From Opitutaceae bacterium (GTDB lineage: Bacteria; Verrucomicrobiota; Verrucomicrobiia; Opitutales; Opitutaceae): a DNA stretch of 64,000 nucleotides. The first letter of the stretch is position 1; every line of letters starts with the position of its first letter. The translations under genes were made by a program, and so were the position numbers. Under the pieces are notes generated by a model, which was not told the DNA's origin, did no database searches, and worked only from the letters and a program-made list of their open reading frames with translations. The DNA lies in NCBI GenBank assembly GCA_028281165.1, contig JANQKI010000316.1, forward strand, positions 1 to 64,000, written 5' to 3'. This document shows positions 50,689 to 59,573 of this stretch, in pieces.

Positions 50689-51955
50689 ATTCGAGATCTA
50701 CAATAAGTCCGTATTCAGGATCGAAGAGCCGCTTATATATTCTAAGGGCTTGGCCATCCGAAAGGCTTGCCATGTAATCGCGAGCGGTTATCCATTTACT
50801 ATCCATGTCTTCGGCCTGAAGGATCATCTTCGATACGGCATCAGGCAGAATGCTGACTCCCGACTGATCGCTTTCCAGATAGCAGTCTCTGACCGCGGAG
50901 AAAATGCTTTCCAGAATTCGGTCTCCTTTGAATTCCATTTGCTGCAAAGGAGCGGATTTGAAGATCAAATCTACCGCTACTTTCTTATAGAAGCCAGCTA
51001 AGCGCTTAGCTTCTGAATCAATGGAGAGAGCAAATGCGTAGCGATTTGTGTGGGATGAAAGAGAATTCGAAACAGGCAGCAAAGAACAGGCTTCAATGAA
51101 AAGCCCAATCTTTCTACTGAAAATGGCCTCCAAGCGATCACGGCGGATATCGGTAACGAATCGGTCAAACAAAGGCTGTGTTTCAGCATCCAAGCCTTCG
51201 CTTGCCGCCCACGCCTCCAGGCGTTCAAGAGTCAGAAAGCCTGCCCTAACGCCATCGACAATGTCATTTATACAATAGGCCGTATCGTCCGACCAATCCA
51301 TGACCTGGCATTCGATGCTGGACAACTTAGCGAAAGCATTGAGCTCCGGCGAGCCAACCAGCAAGGCATCAGCCTGATGAACGAAATCGCGGCAGACCGA
51401 CTGGAAGTCATAGATGAAATGATTCGAAGGGTTATCCAATTCAGAGAAGAGGGACTTGTACTTAAGCACACCGTCTATGAAAGCCCGTGTGGGCGACATG
51501 CCGCTAAGCTTATTCGAAGACTGGTAAAGTGTCTCCGCTATCAGGCGAAGCGTTTGGGCATTGCCCTCAAATCCGCCGCAGGAACGAAACTGCCGATGCA
51601 AAGCTCTCTCGCCACCATGCCCAAACGGAGGATGCCCCAAATCATGGCTCAAACAACAAGCCTCAACCAGATCGGCATCGATAAAAAAGTCGTCCGACAA
51701 GTGCGGGCTCGAGGTCTTTAGGTAATTGCAAATGGATCGACCAATTTGAGCGACCTCGATAGAATGGGTAAGTCGCGTCCGATAAAAATCGTATTCGCCA
51801 GAGAGATACACCTGAGTCTTGGACTGCAGTTTGCGAAAGGCTGAAGAATGGATAATCCGGTCGCGATCGACCTGGAAAGGGGTTCGATAATCGCTAGGCC
51901 GTCCCTCGCCATACGGCTCGGTATCGTAATCATTGTAAAAGGCGTTGGGCGACAT
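50687..51955 (-). CDS. dgt: Deoxyguanosinetriphosphate triphosphohydrolase-like HD protein
   Basis: A 422-residue HD-superfamily enzyme that hydrolyses dNTPs to nucleosides and triphosphate. Family landmarks: FQVDRDRIIHSSAFRKLQSKTQVYL, RTRLTHSIEVAQIGR, the HD pair in CLSHDLGHPPFGHGGERAL and SDDTAYCINDIVDG. The N-terminus begins in the conserved YGEGRPSDYRTPFQ region, so the ATG at 51955 is good. The gene stands alone, divergent from the CsgG gene. Confidence 0.93.
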   Translation of the reverse strand: MSPNAFYNDYDTEPYGEGRPSDYRTPFQVDRDRIIHSSAFRKLQSKTQVYLSGEYDFYRTRLTHSIEVAQIGRSICNYLKTSSPHLSDDFFIDADLVEACCLSHDLGHPPFGHGGERALHRQFRSCGGFEGNAQTLRLIAETLYQSSNKLSGMSPTRAFIDGVLKYKSLFSELDNPSNHFIYDFQSVCRDFVHQADALLVGSPELNAFAKLSSIECQVMDWSDDTAYCINDIVDGVRAGFLTLERLEAWAASEGLDAETQPLFDRFVTDIRRDRLEAIFSRKIGLFIEACSLLPVSNSLSSHTNRYAFALSIDSEAKRLAGFYKKVAVDLIFKSAPLQQMEFKGDRILESIFSAVRDCYLESDQSGVSILPDAVSKMILQAEDMDSKWITARDYMASLSDGQALRIYKRLFDPEYGLIVDLE

Positions 51956-52129
51956 CGATTCCAGATCAATTCTACGAACTCCTTTCTCTCAAGAAAAAAG
52001 ACTAGTAGGACTAAACCAAGAGGCATAAACGGATCAGCGACAGGAATCTAACAGGCCTGTAACATAGCAAATAATAGTTGCAATCCAGGGCTATTCTAAG
52101 CCTTACTGGAAGCCAAATTTAGAACGCCC

Positions 52130-53125
52130 ATGAAGAAAACATTATTCCTATCCGCTTTGCTCGCAACCGTATCCGCCTTTTTGCTACCTGCCCCTTCCTT
52201 CGCTCAATTTGGAGGCTTGATGAAGGGCAAAAAAACCAACGCCACCAGCGAATCAAAGGAAATGCGCGATGAGATGGGCGAGTACGATGGCGTAAAGCAT
52301 GCCATCGGCGTAAACGACTTCAACAACCAGATAGGCTGGCGCGGCCAATGGGAATTGGGCAATAACCTAGCTGCAATGCTGGAATCCGCTTTGTTCGACT
52401 CGGGACGCTTCGTTATAGTCGAGCGCCAAGACCTCGGGACAGTCTTTACCGAGCAAGACCTCCAAGCTAGCGGGAGAGCCGCCCAGTCAAGCCAAGTGGC
52501 CCAGACGGGCCTTGTCCGCAGCGCCAAATATATTGCGACGGGAGATATCACGAGAGTTGATGTGGCCACTGGAGGCGATTCAGGAGGTATTGGGATTCGC
52601 GGGCTTCGTATTGGCGGAGGCAGCAATAAAGCGGAGCTCGAGCTGGTCGTAAAATTGATCGATACCACCAGCAGCCAAGTCGTCGCCAGCGAACGCATTT
52701 CCGGCACAGCTGGAGGTTCGAAAATCAACATCGGATTTGCCACGCACGGCGTCTCGGGCAACATGGCTGGCTTTGCTAAATCCTCACTAGGAGAGGCTGC
52801 TCAGGATTGCATTTCTCAAGCTGTAAAATTCATTGCCAGAGAGATGGAAGATTACGAAATCACAGCTAACGTAGTCATGGCTCAATCCGAAGATCGAATC
52901 GTAATCAACAGAGGCGAGGATTATGGTGTTTCCGTAGGAAGTCGTTTCGCAATCCGCGAAAAGGGCGAAATCCTGACCGACCCTGAAACCGGAGAAATTT
53001 TGGATGTCTTCGAAGGTGAAATAACCGGGCGGCTCGAAGTAAATCGCGTGAGCAAAAAGGTAGCTTATTGCAAGCTAGTGGAAGGCCAAATGCCAAAGCG
53101 TGGCGATGCGGTTGTGCTCAGGTAG
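52130..53125 (+). CDS. CsgG/HfaB-family secreted protein
   Basis: A 331-residue protein with a signal peptide (MKKTLFLSALLATVSAFLLPAPSFA) and a CsgG/HfaB-type domain: IGVNDFNNQIGWRGQWELGNNLAAMLESALF, FVIVERQDLGTVFTEQDLQASGRA, SAKYIATGDITRVDV and ELVVKLIDTTSSQVVASERISG. The tail (SVGSRFAIREKGEILTDPETGEILDVFEGEI) is the small beta domain often following CsgG in flagellar or pilus-type proteins. CsgG relatives form outer-membrane channels; this one lacks a lipobox, so a periplasmic role is possible. It lies near a second CsgG-type gene. Confidence 0.85.
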   Translation: MKKTLFLSALLATVSAFLLPAPSFAQFGGLMKGKKTNATSESKEMRDEMGEYDGVKHAIGVNDFNNQIGWRGQWELGNNLAAMLESALFDSGRFVIVERQDLGTVFTEQDLQASGRAAQSSQVAQTGLVRSAKYIATGDITRVDVATGGDSGGIGIRGLRIGGGSNKAELELVVKLIDTTSSQVVASERISGTAGGSKINIGFATHGVSGNMAGFAKSSLGEAAQDCISQAVKFIAREMEDYEITANVVMAQSEDRIVINRGEDYGVSVGSRFAIREKGEILTDPETGEILDVFEGEITGRLEVNRVSKKVAYCKLVEGQMPKRGDAVVLR

Positions 53126-53147
53126 CCTCTGCTTGAATTAAGAATTT

Positions 53148-53266
53148 AACCGCAAAATTCACAGAGTTCACATAAGTTATATTTCTGCTTGGTTCAGCCA
53201 GTTTCGCTGAAGATTTGTCCTAGCCTGCATATACATTCGTTTGTGTGTTTTGTGAATTTTGTGGTT
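53148..53266. repeat. Long inverted repeat, AACCRCAAA type
   Basis: Arms AACCGCAAAATTCACA (53148-53163) and TGTGAATTTTGTGGTT (53251-53266) pair at 15 of 16 positions around 87 bases. It has the same design as 4009-4147 and the degenerate copy at 8667-8774. Confidence 0.75.
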
Positions 53267-53367
53267 TTCACAAACCCATAGATCCCAATTCTTAACCAAC
53301 TTAACGAGATAAGCAGATTAGCGGGGCAGAGCCGCTTTATCACAAAAAAAGGAAAACGGGCGTCAGT

Positions 53368-54192
53368 CTACTCTATCTTCTCCGTCACATCCACTTCAAC
53401 ACGAGTGTCCACTTGACGCGTCAAAGTCGCCTTGAAGGTCATGCCATCGCGAATCATGACCTTTTTGTCCCAGACATCATGACCAGGAAGGCTGACCCGT
53501 ATCGTATGCAAGCCAGCAGGAATTTCGAATTCGTTTCCGGCATTGCCGTAAAAGACTCCATCTACTTCGACGTCAGCGTTCTCGGGGTAAGATTCGATCT
53601 TCACCTTGGCCATAGTTGACGTAGGTTTCTTCTCTTCGAAAAGTCTCTTCTTAGCGAGGGAATCGACCAGAAAACGCGACACGTTTTCAGCCAAGCGCGT
53701 ATCAATGGTAGTATCGATGACCCGAGAACTCTGCCCTTGCACGACGCTCTCCTCTGCAGTCCCGCTTTGCGAAAACAAAATTCGACCCGTCTCTACATCA
53801 ATTAGCCTAATGCCGGCTTTCAATCGGAAGAAGGTCGTAGCGGAATTGACATTGTAGCCTCTAAACGTGCGTACTTCGCGGCCGTAATCCGAGATTTGCC
53901 CTGTAACAATATATTGGATACCAATCAGCTTGCCGAGTTGGATAGCCGTTTGCGGGTCCGTGAAGCCTGAACTCTGAAAACCCTGTTCCTGCATAATCGA
54001 GTTCAGCTTGCCGCGCTCGTAAACGTCGAACTGCCCAGTATTGACTAGATCTTCCGTAATCTGATCGGGCAGACCATGAATCAATCCCGTTCGCTCATTA
54101 GCGGTAAAATCGACCACTGCGATTTTCGGGAGGGCGGCAAAGGAAAATACGGAAAACAAGAACGGCAGGAGAAAGAAGAAGATACGTTTCAT
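53368..54192 (-). CDS. CsgG-like protein with C-terminal PEGA domain
   Basis: 274 residues from ATG 54192. A signal peptide (MKRIFFFLLPFLFSVFSFA) is followed by a CsgG-type domain (KIAVVDFTANERTGLIHGLPDQI, FDVYERGKLNSIMQEQGFQSSGF, IQYIVTGQISDYGREV, RLIDVETGRILFSQSGTAEE). The last 80 residues are a PEGA domain (VKIESYPENADVEVDGVFYG...IPAGLHTIRVSLPGH). Predicted periplasmic or outer-membrane, possibly linked to the 52130 protein and the surface protein next door. The longer frame to 54243 lacks a better signal peptide. Confidence 0.85.
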   Translation of the reverse strand: MKRIFFFLLPFLFSVFSFAALPKIAVVDFTANERTGLIHGLPDQITEDLVNTGQFDVYERGKLNSIMQEQGFQSSGFTDPQTAIQLGKLIGIQYIVTGQISDYGREVRTFRGYNVNSATTFFRLKAGIRLIDVETGRILFSQSGTAEESVVQGQSSRVIDTTIDTRLAENVSRFLVDSLAKKRLFEEKKPTSTMAKVKIESYPENADVEVDGVFYGNAGNEFEIPAGLHTIRVSLPGHDVWDKKVMIRDGMTFKATLTRQVDTRVEVDVTEKIE

Positions 54193-54384
54193 GGGCTTAC
54201 TATTATCAGCAAGCAGCCAAACGAAAATATCTAGTAGTGGCAAGAGCTGATCAAAGTAATGGCTAGATTGTTACAAACCCGAGATCCTAATATAAACCCT
54301 TGAAACAGAAGCGTCTAGCGCCTTAATCATTTTAAAAATTCCGTTAAGCAATCCAGATGGAGTAAAAACTAGAAAACTGATGGT

Positions 54385-57300
54385 ATGAGGCCAAAAAGCA
54401 ATCTTCTCACTGAACTGAAACTAGCATTAGCAACACTACTGCTATCCGGTTCCGCCCTGGGTCAAGGCGCGTTGACTCCTGGCGAGAATCATACCGGAAG
54501 CATCGCGGTGGGCGGGGCAGACACATGGACATTCACAGCTGCGCTTGACGATCATATTGTGCTGTCTGTCGCGGAAATCGTTCCTAACGGTCAGCCCGAG
54601 TCGGCCTTCCGACCTCGCATCAGGCTTCTCGATCCAGACAATGTAGAAACGAACGATTCCAACGGACTGCTCGCCGAAGAAATCGTGAGACGAGTAACCA
54701 AACCGGGGACTTATACGGTAATCATAAGCGACTGGAACGATAATCAGGCTGGCAACTATACGTTGAGACTAATCCAACCCCCTCAAACCTTTATCGTTCC
54801 TGGAGGCGACGAGGGGGGAACCATGACCAACGGCGAAAACCACACTGGAAACATCGATACCGGTGACCTCGACGCATGGACCTTCACTGCGGCCCTTGAC
54901 GACAATATAGCCATCTCAGTCGCCGAAATTGTTGAGGACGGCCAGCCGGAAGCTGCTTTCCGGCCGCGCATCAGATTATTCGATCCGGAAGGAAACGAAA
55001 CCAACGACTCCAACGGACTGCTCGCCGAGGAAGTCGTGAGAAGGGCCACGCTGCCGGGCACCTACACGGTCCTGGTAAGCGACTGGAACGAGGCAAACGC
55101 GGGGCCCTACACCCTGAGATTGAGCAAGACGCCGGGAGAGTTTGTGGTCCCCGACGGAGACGAGGGAGGGCCCATCACAAACGGCGAGAACCATACCGGA
55201 GTCATCGACTCGGGAGACTTAGATATCTGGACCTTCACTGCGGCCCTCGACGACAACATCGCGATCTCTGTCGCGGAGATCGTCCCCGACGGCCAGCCCG
55301 AAGCCGCCTTCCGGCCAAGGATCAGGCTATTCGACCCGGAAGGGACTGAGACGAACGACTCTAACGGGCTGCTCGCCGAAGAAATCGTGAGGAGAGCCAC
55401 GCTGCCGGGAACCTACACGGTCCTGGTAAGCGACTGGAACGAAGTCAACGCGGGACCCTACACTCTGAGAATGAGCAAGACCCCAGGCGAGTTTGTGGTC
55501 CCCGACGGCGATGAGGGAGGGCCCATCACCAACGGCGAAAACCACACTGGAAACATCGATACCGGTGACCTCGACGCATGGACCTTTACCGCGGCTCTTG
55601 ACGACAACATCGCGATCTCTGTCGCGGAGATCGTCCCCGACGGCCAGCCGGAAGCCGCCTTCCGGCCGAGGATCAGACTATTCGATCCGGAAGGAAACGA
55701 GACCAACGACTCTAACGGGCTGCTCGCCGAAGAAATCGTGAGGAGAGCCACGCTGCCGGGAACCTACACGGTTCTCGTAAGCGACTGGAACGAGGTTAAT
55801 GCCGGACCCTACACGCTGAGAATGAGCAAGACCCCAGGCGAGTTTGTCGTCCCCGGCGGCGACGAGGGGGGAGCCATGACCAACGGCGAAAACCATACCG
55901 GAGTCATCGACTCGGGAGACCTAGACACTTGGACCATTTCCGCCGATCTTGGGGATAGCATAGTTGTCTCAGTCGCCGAAATTGTTGAGGACGGCCAGCC
56001 AGAAGCTGCTTTCCGGCCGAGGATCAGGCTATTCGACCCGGAAGGAAGCGAAACCAATGACTCCAACGGCCTGCTCGCAACCGAGTTCTCGAGAAATGCA
56101 TCGCTTGCGGGCACCTACACGGTCGTTGTGAGCGACTGGAATGAAGGAAACCCAGGACCCTACACGCTGAGACTAATCCATACTCCGGGGACATTTGCAG
56201 TACCGGATGGCGATGAAGGGGGAGCCATGAGCAACGGCGAAACCCACACGGGAACTATTGAATCTGGAGACCTTGACGCTTGGACGTTTGAAGCTGAAAT
56301 AGGCGACAGCATCTCAGTCTCAGTGGCTGAGATTGTTCCTGACGGGCAGCCCGAAGCGACATTCCGGCCGCGTATCAGGCTTTTGGATCCTAACGGATCC
56401 GTCGTCTCCGACCGTAACGGACTTCTGACTGCTGAGAACGTTCATATCGCATCCGCTAATGGGAAGTATACGGTAATCGTCAGCGACTGGAATCAGGTCA
56501 ACGATGGTCCTTACACCTTGAAATTGATCAAACTTCCTCCCGACTTGATGGTGCCCAATACGCAAACTATCAACGAAGAGGAATTGTTCAGTGCCCAAAT
56601 TTCGGTTACAGATCCGACCGGAAACAATAGTCCCGCAACCTTCAGTCTGGTGAGCGGTCCAGCAGGAGTCTCGGTCACGCCAAACGGATCCAATGCCGCC
56701 ACCGTTAGCTGGACGCCTGACTCCATGGTCGGACCAAGCACACAGGTGATCGAAGTTCAATTCACTATGAACATCGGTGGTACTGTATATTCGGATACGG
56801 AAACATTCACAATCAATGTTTTGGATACCATCACGGGCGGTCCTGCTCCCTCCAAGCTAGTCAATATCTCGACGCGCGGATTTGTCGGCACCGGGGAAGG
56901 TCTGATGATTGCGGGCTTCGTCATCGACGGCACCGAGCCCATGGAAGTCGTGGTGCGCGGCCTTGGACCAACCATAGGCATTCGCGACGGCGTTGACGGC
57001 TTCGTTCCGGATCCGACTATTTCCGTCTTCTCTCTGACACAAGGAGCCACGGTCGCCTCCAATGACGATTGGGAGATTGGCAACGACCTCGTAGCCCTGC
57101 AAAGCTCGTTTGACAGCGTGGGAGCCGGTGAAATTCTAGACAGCAAGGATGCGGCAACCACCGTCACCCTAGATCCGGGTGGCTACGCCCTCTTCGCCAG
57201 CGACACCGGAGGCCTTGAGGGAGTCGGACTCGTCGAGGTCTTCGACAAGACTTCAAAACTGGACCCGAACGCCGACACCAAGCTAGCCAATATCTCCACT

Positions 57301-57687
57301 AGAGCCTTTGTTGGTTCGGGGGATGCAGTGATGATAGCCGGCTTCAGTATCGAAGGCGGTCAGCCACTGAAGATTCTAGTCCAAGGCGTCGGCGAAGGCA
57401 TTGCAGGTGAAGTCACTAATCCACTAGTAGATCCGAGCATCATAATCCTCGACCTTTCTGCCGGTGGTACAGTCGCCGCCAACAACGATTGGGAGAGCGA
57501 TGGGCAAGCCGCTGAGATTCAGGCTGCTTCTGTTGCTTTCGGATCTAGAGCCTTGTCTCCAGGAAGTAAGGACGCCGCTGTCATCGTTGTGCTTGAGCCC
57601 AACAAGCTTTACGGCGTTCTGCTGTCCGGAGCTGATGGCGGCGAAGGTATAGCCGTCGTCGAAGTCTTCGATATTAATAGCAACTAA
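54385..57687 (+). CDS. Large secreted repeat protein: six PPC-like repeats, Ig-like domain, two NISTRG-type domains
   Basis: An 1100-residue protein with a signal peptide (residues 1-26). Six 117-residue repeats follow (DNA period exactly 351 bp, 54475-56580). Each has GENHTGxIDTGDLDAWTFTA, DDNIAISVAEIV, GQPEAAFRPRIRLFDPEG and GTYTVLVSDWNEVNAGPYTL and resembles the bacterial pre-peptidase (PPC) beta-sandwich. Residues about 720-820 form a cadherin/putative-Ig-like domain. Two NISTRG-type domains close the protein (LVNISTRGFVGTGEGLMIAGF and LANISTRAFVGSGDAVMIAGF). It is likely exported to the cell surface, perhaps for adhesion or calcium-dependent binding; this is inference. Confidence 0.9.
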   Translation: MRPKSNLLTELKLALATLLLSGSALGQGALTPGENHTGSIAVGGADTWTFTAALDDHIVLSVAEIVPNGQPESAFRPRIRLLDPDNVETNDSNGLLAEEIVRRVTKPGTYTVIISDWNDNQAGNYTLRLIQPPQTFIVPGGDEGGTMTNGENHTGNIDTGDLDAWTFTAALDDNIAISVAEIVEDGQPEAAFRPRIRLFDPEGNETNDSNGLLAEEVVRRATLPGTYTVLVSDWNEANAGPYTLRLSKTPGEFVVPDGDEGGPITNGENHTGVIDSGDLDIWTFTAALDDNIAISVAEIVPDGQPEAAFRPRIRLFDPEGTETNDSNGLLAEEIVRRATLPGTYTVLVSDWNEVNAGPYTLRMSKTPGEFVVPDGDEGGPITNGENHTGNIDTGDLDAWTFTAALDDNIAISVAEIVPDGQPEAAFRPRIRLFDPEGNETNDSNGLLAEEIVRRATLPGTYTVLVSDWNEVNAGPYTLRMSKTPGEFVVPGGDEGGAMTNGENHTGVIDSGDLDTWTISADLGDSIVVSVAEIVEDGQPEAAFRPRIRLFDPEGSETNDSNGLLATEFSRNASLAGTYTVVVSDWNEGNPGPYTLRLIHTPGTFAVPDGDEGGAMSNGETHTGTIESGDLDAWTFEAEIGDSISVSVAEIVPDGQPEATFRPRIRLLDPNGSVVSDRNGLLTAENVHIASANGKYTVIVSDWNQVNDGPYTLKLIKLPPDLMVPNTQTINEEELFSAQISVTDPTGNNSPATFSLVSGPAGVSVTPNGSNAATVSWTPDSMVGPSTQVIEVQFTMNIGGTVYSDTETFTINVLDTITGGPAPSKLVNISTRGFVGTGEGLMIAGFVIDGTEPMEVVVRGLGPTIGIRDGVDGFVPDPTISVFSLTQGATVASNDDWEIGNDLVALQSSFDSVGAGEILDSKDAATTVTLDPGGYALFASDTGGLEGVGLVEVFDKTSKLDPNADTKLANISTRAFVGSGDAVMIAGFSIEGGQPLKILVQGVGEGIAGEVTNPLVDPSIIILDLSAGGTVAANNDWESDGQAAEIQAASVAFGSRALSPGSKDAAVIVVLEPNKLYGVLLSGADGGEGIAVVEVFDINSN
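54475..56580 (+). repeat. Six tandem 351-bp in-frame coding repeats
   Basis: Repeat boundaries fall at 54475, 54826, 55177, 55528, 55879 and 56230, exactly 351 bp apart. Units 2-4 are nearly identical at the DNA level, and units 1, 5 and 6 have drifted, a typical sign of recent expansion of the central units. Confidence 0.9.
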
Positions 57688-57703
57688 ACAAACGAATTAG
57701 ATT

Positions 57704-57732
57704 AAGTCGGCATGTCTAAGGCATGCCGACTT
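57704..57732. terminator. Bidirectional rho-independent terminator
   Basis: A perfect 11-bp stem AAGTCGGCATG / CATGCCGACTT with loop TCTAAGG and flanking A/T sequence. It separates the repeat-protein gene from the convergent glyA gene. Confidence 0.9.
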
Positions 57733-57736
57733 TACT

Positions 57737-59269
57737 TTAAACTCCGAAATACTTTTGCAGGAAATCGAGGTCTAATTCTGGATACAAAACGAATGTATCC
57801 AAAAGAGCCTTAACCCGCGAGCGAGCTTCGCTGGCCGCAGCTTCATCCAAATCGTATTTCACCTTGCTGGGCTGGCCGGCATTCTTGCCCTTAGTCAGAG
57901 TCCTGGCCTTAGTGTTGGAAAGGATTAGCTTAAAGATGCCGGCTATCTCCTTCATCTCTTTAACACCCATGCCCAATGATGTAATTGCCGGCGCCCCTAC
58001 GCGAAGACCGCTGGTGTAGTGAGGCCCGTTCGGATCGAAGGGAAGAGAGTTTCGATTGAGTGTAATACCGCATTCGCGAACGGCGCTTTCGGCTTGGCGT
58101 CCATTGATGCCGAATGGCGTCACATCGATAAGCAGCAAATGGTTATCCGTACCTCCGGTTGGGATTTTCAAACCTTCATCGACCATAGCCTGGGCCATAG
58201 CTTGGGCATTGCTAACCACACTCGCGGCGTATTCCTTGAACTCCGGTTTGAGCGCTTCTTGGAAGGCAATGGCTTTAGCTGCCATTATATGAGGTAGTGG
58301 TCCTCCAATTACAAGCGGACAACCTTTATCAACATAGTCGGCAAATTCCTTTTTGCAGAGAATGATACCGCCACGAGGACCACGTAGCGTTTTGTGTGTT
58401 GTGGTTGTCACTACATCCGCAAACGGAAAAGGATTATAGTCGCCTTCAAAGACATCACCTGCCACCAGACCGGCGAAGTGAGCCATATCGACCATGAAAA
58501 CAGCCCCTACCTTGTCGGCGATTTCTTTCATGCGGCGAAAATTGACTTTACGCGGATAGGCGCTGTAGCCAGCCAAAAGTATAAGCGGCTTGATATCCTG
58601 TGCCTGCTTTTCCAGGTCGTCGTAATCGAGCAGTCCCGTCTCTTTGCTGACCGAGTAATTGTAGGCCTCGAAGGTCTGGGCTGAAATGTTGAAGCGGTAG
58701 CCATGAGTGAGGTGACCTCCTGAATAATAGTCGAGGCCCAGCAAGCGTTGGCTCCCCATGGCTGTTCGAACTTTGTTCCAGTCCTCTTGCGAGAGCTTAG
58801 AAGGATTCATTTCGCCCAGCTCCTCAAGTTTAGGGTCCCCCACCCGGGCTTGGAGGATGGCCCAAAACGCGATCATGTTAGCATCAGCTCCCGAGTGCGG
58901 CTGCACGTAGGCGTGCTCAGCGCCAAACAATTCGCAAGCCAAGCGGCAGGCCTCGGATTCGATGTCATCCACGTTATCGCAACCCGCATAATACCGCGAA
59001 CCAGGGAAGCCTTCGGCGTACTTGTCGGTCAGCAAGTTACCCATGGCCGCCTGCGTGTTGAGCGAAGTGAAATTCTCGGAAGCGATAAGCTTAAGGTGAC
59101 GACGCTGGTCGGTCAGCTCCTGAACAATGGAAGCCGCAATCGATGGATTAACATCAGCAACCTGTTGTAGGTTAGCAACATAGCTTACAGCAGCCGGAGA
59201 AACGGTATCCGGTGTTTGGCCAGAAAGGTAGTCTTCCAAAGCCGTTGAGGCGATTTGCATTTCAGACAT
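57737..59269 (-). CDS. glyA: Serine hydroxymethyltransferase, long form
   Basis: Converts serine and tetrahydrofolate to glycine and methylene-THF. It has 510 residues against about 417 in E. coli. It carries an extra N-terminal region and the insert ARVGDPKLEELGEMNPSKLSQEDWNKVRTAM (in parts), as in chlamydial and planctomycetal enzymes. The catalytic lysine is in VTTTTHKTLRGPRGG. Conserved LIASENFTSLNTQAAMGNLLTDKYAEGFPGSRYYAG (in parts) follows the extension. The start ATG at 59269 is plausible. It is followed by a terminator. Confidence 0.95.
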   Translation of the reverse strand: MSEMQIASTALEDYLSGQTPDTVSPAAVSYVANLQQVADVNPSIAASIVQELTDQRRHLKLIASENFTSLNTQAAMGNLLTDKYAEGFPGSRYYAGCDNVDDIESEACRLACELFGAEHAYVQPHSGADANMIAFWAILQARVGDPKLEELGEMNPSKLSQEDWNKVRTAMGSQRLLGLDYYSGGHLTHGYRFNISAQTFEAYNYSVSKETGLLDYDDLEKQAQDIKPLILLAGYSAYPRKVNFRRMKEIADKVGAVFMVDMAHFAGLVAGDVFEGDYNPFPFADVVTTTTHKTLRGPRGGIILCKKEFADYVDKGCPLVIGGPLPHIMAAKAIAFQEALKPEFKEYAASVVSNAQAMAQAMVDEGLKIPTGGTDNHLLLIDVTPFGINGRQAESAVRECGITLNRNSLPFDPNGPHYTSGLRVGAPAITSLGMGVKEMKEIAGIFKLILSNTKARTLTKGKNAGQPSKVKYDLDEAAASEARSRVKALLDTFVLYPELDLDFLQKYFGV

Positions 59270-59573
59270 GATATGAAGCTTCTAAAGTTGATGAAAAAGT
59301 GTCCTACCCAGGCGAACGATAGAACAGCGAAGCTTCCTAGCGGTCAATCCCGCCTTGCAGTTTTACTGCTACGCCAGTCGCGAAAAATTTAGTTCATTCA
59401 GAAACCATTTAAACGGATAAAGTCAACGTAAGTTGCGAGGTATGACGCGATTTAAACGAGGCGCCATTGGAAGGGAGCAACAAAAAGCGCCCGCTTTTGT
59501 AAACGGACGCTTAATGCGACGGGTACCAACCGGTAAACCCGCCTAATGAACTCTAGTATGCTGAGTAGCTAGA
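59270..59573. other. glyA leader and terminator region
   Basis: No gene. On the minus strand a 9-bp hairpin AAGCGTCCG/CGGGCGCTT with a following TTTTT-rich stretch (59488-59515) terminates the TonB-receptor gene. Downstream is the glyA leader with a small perfect hairpin GCAGT-AAA-ACTGC. A TTGACT with a weak -10 candidate lies within. No known riboswitch was recognised. Confidence 0.5.
59488..59515 (-). terminator. Rho-independent terminator after the TonB receptor
   Basis: Stem AAGCGTCCG / CGGGCGCTT (8 of 9 pairs) followed on the minus strand by TTTTTGTTG. It is located 60 bases after the receptor stop. Confidence 0.8.

Noticed and set aside
54475-56580. CRISPR array
   Set aside because: The 351-bp repeats are coding and contiguous with no spacers.
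59270-59480. Possible riboswitch in the glyA leader
   Set aside because: A small hairpin and a structured look are present, but I could not match any glycine, THF or SAM-related riboswitch core.
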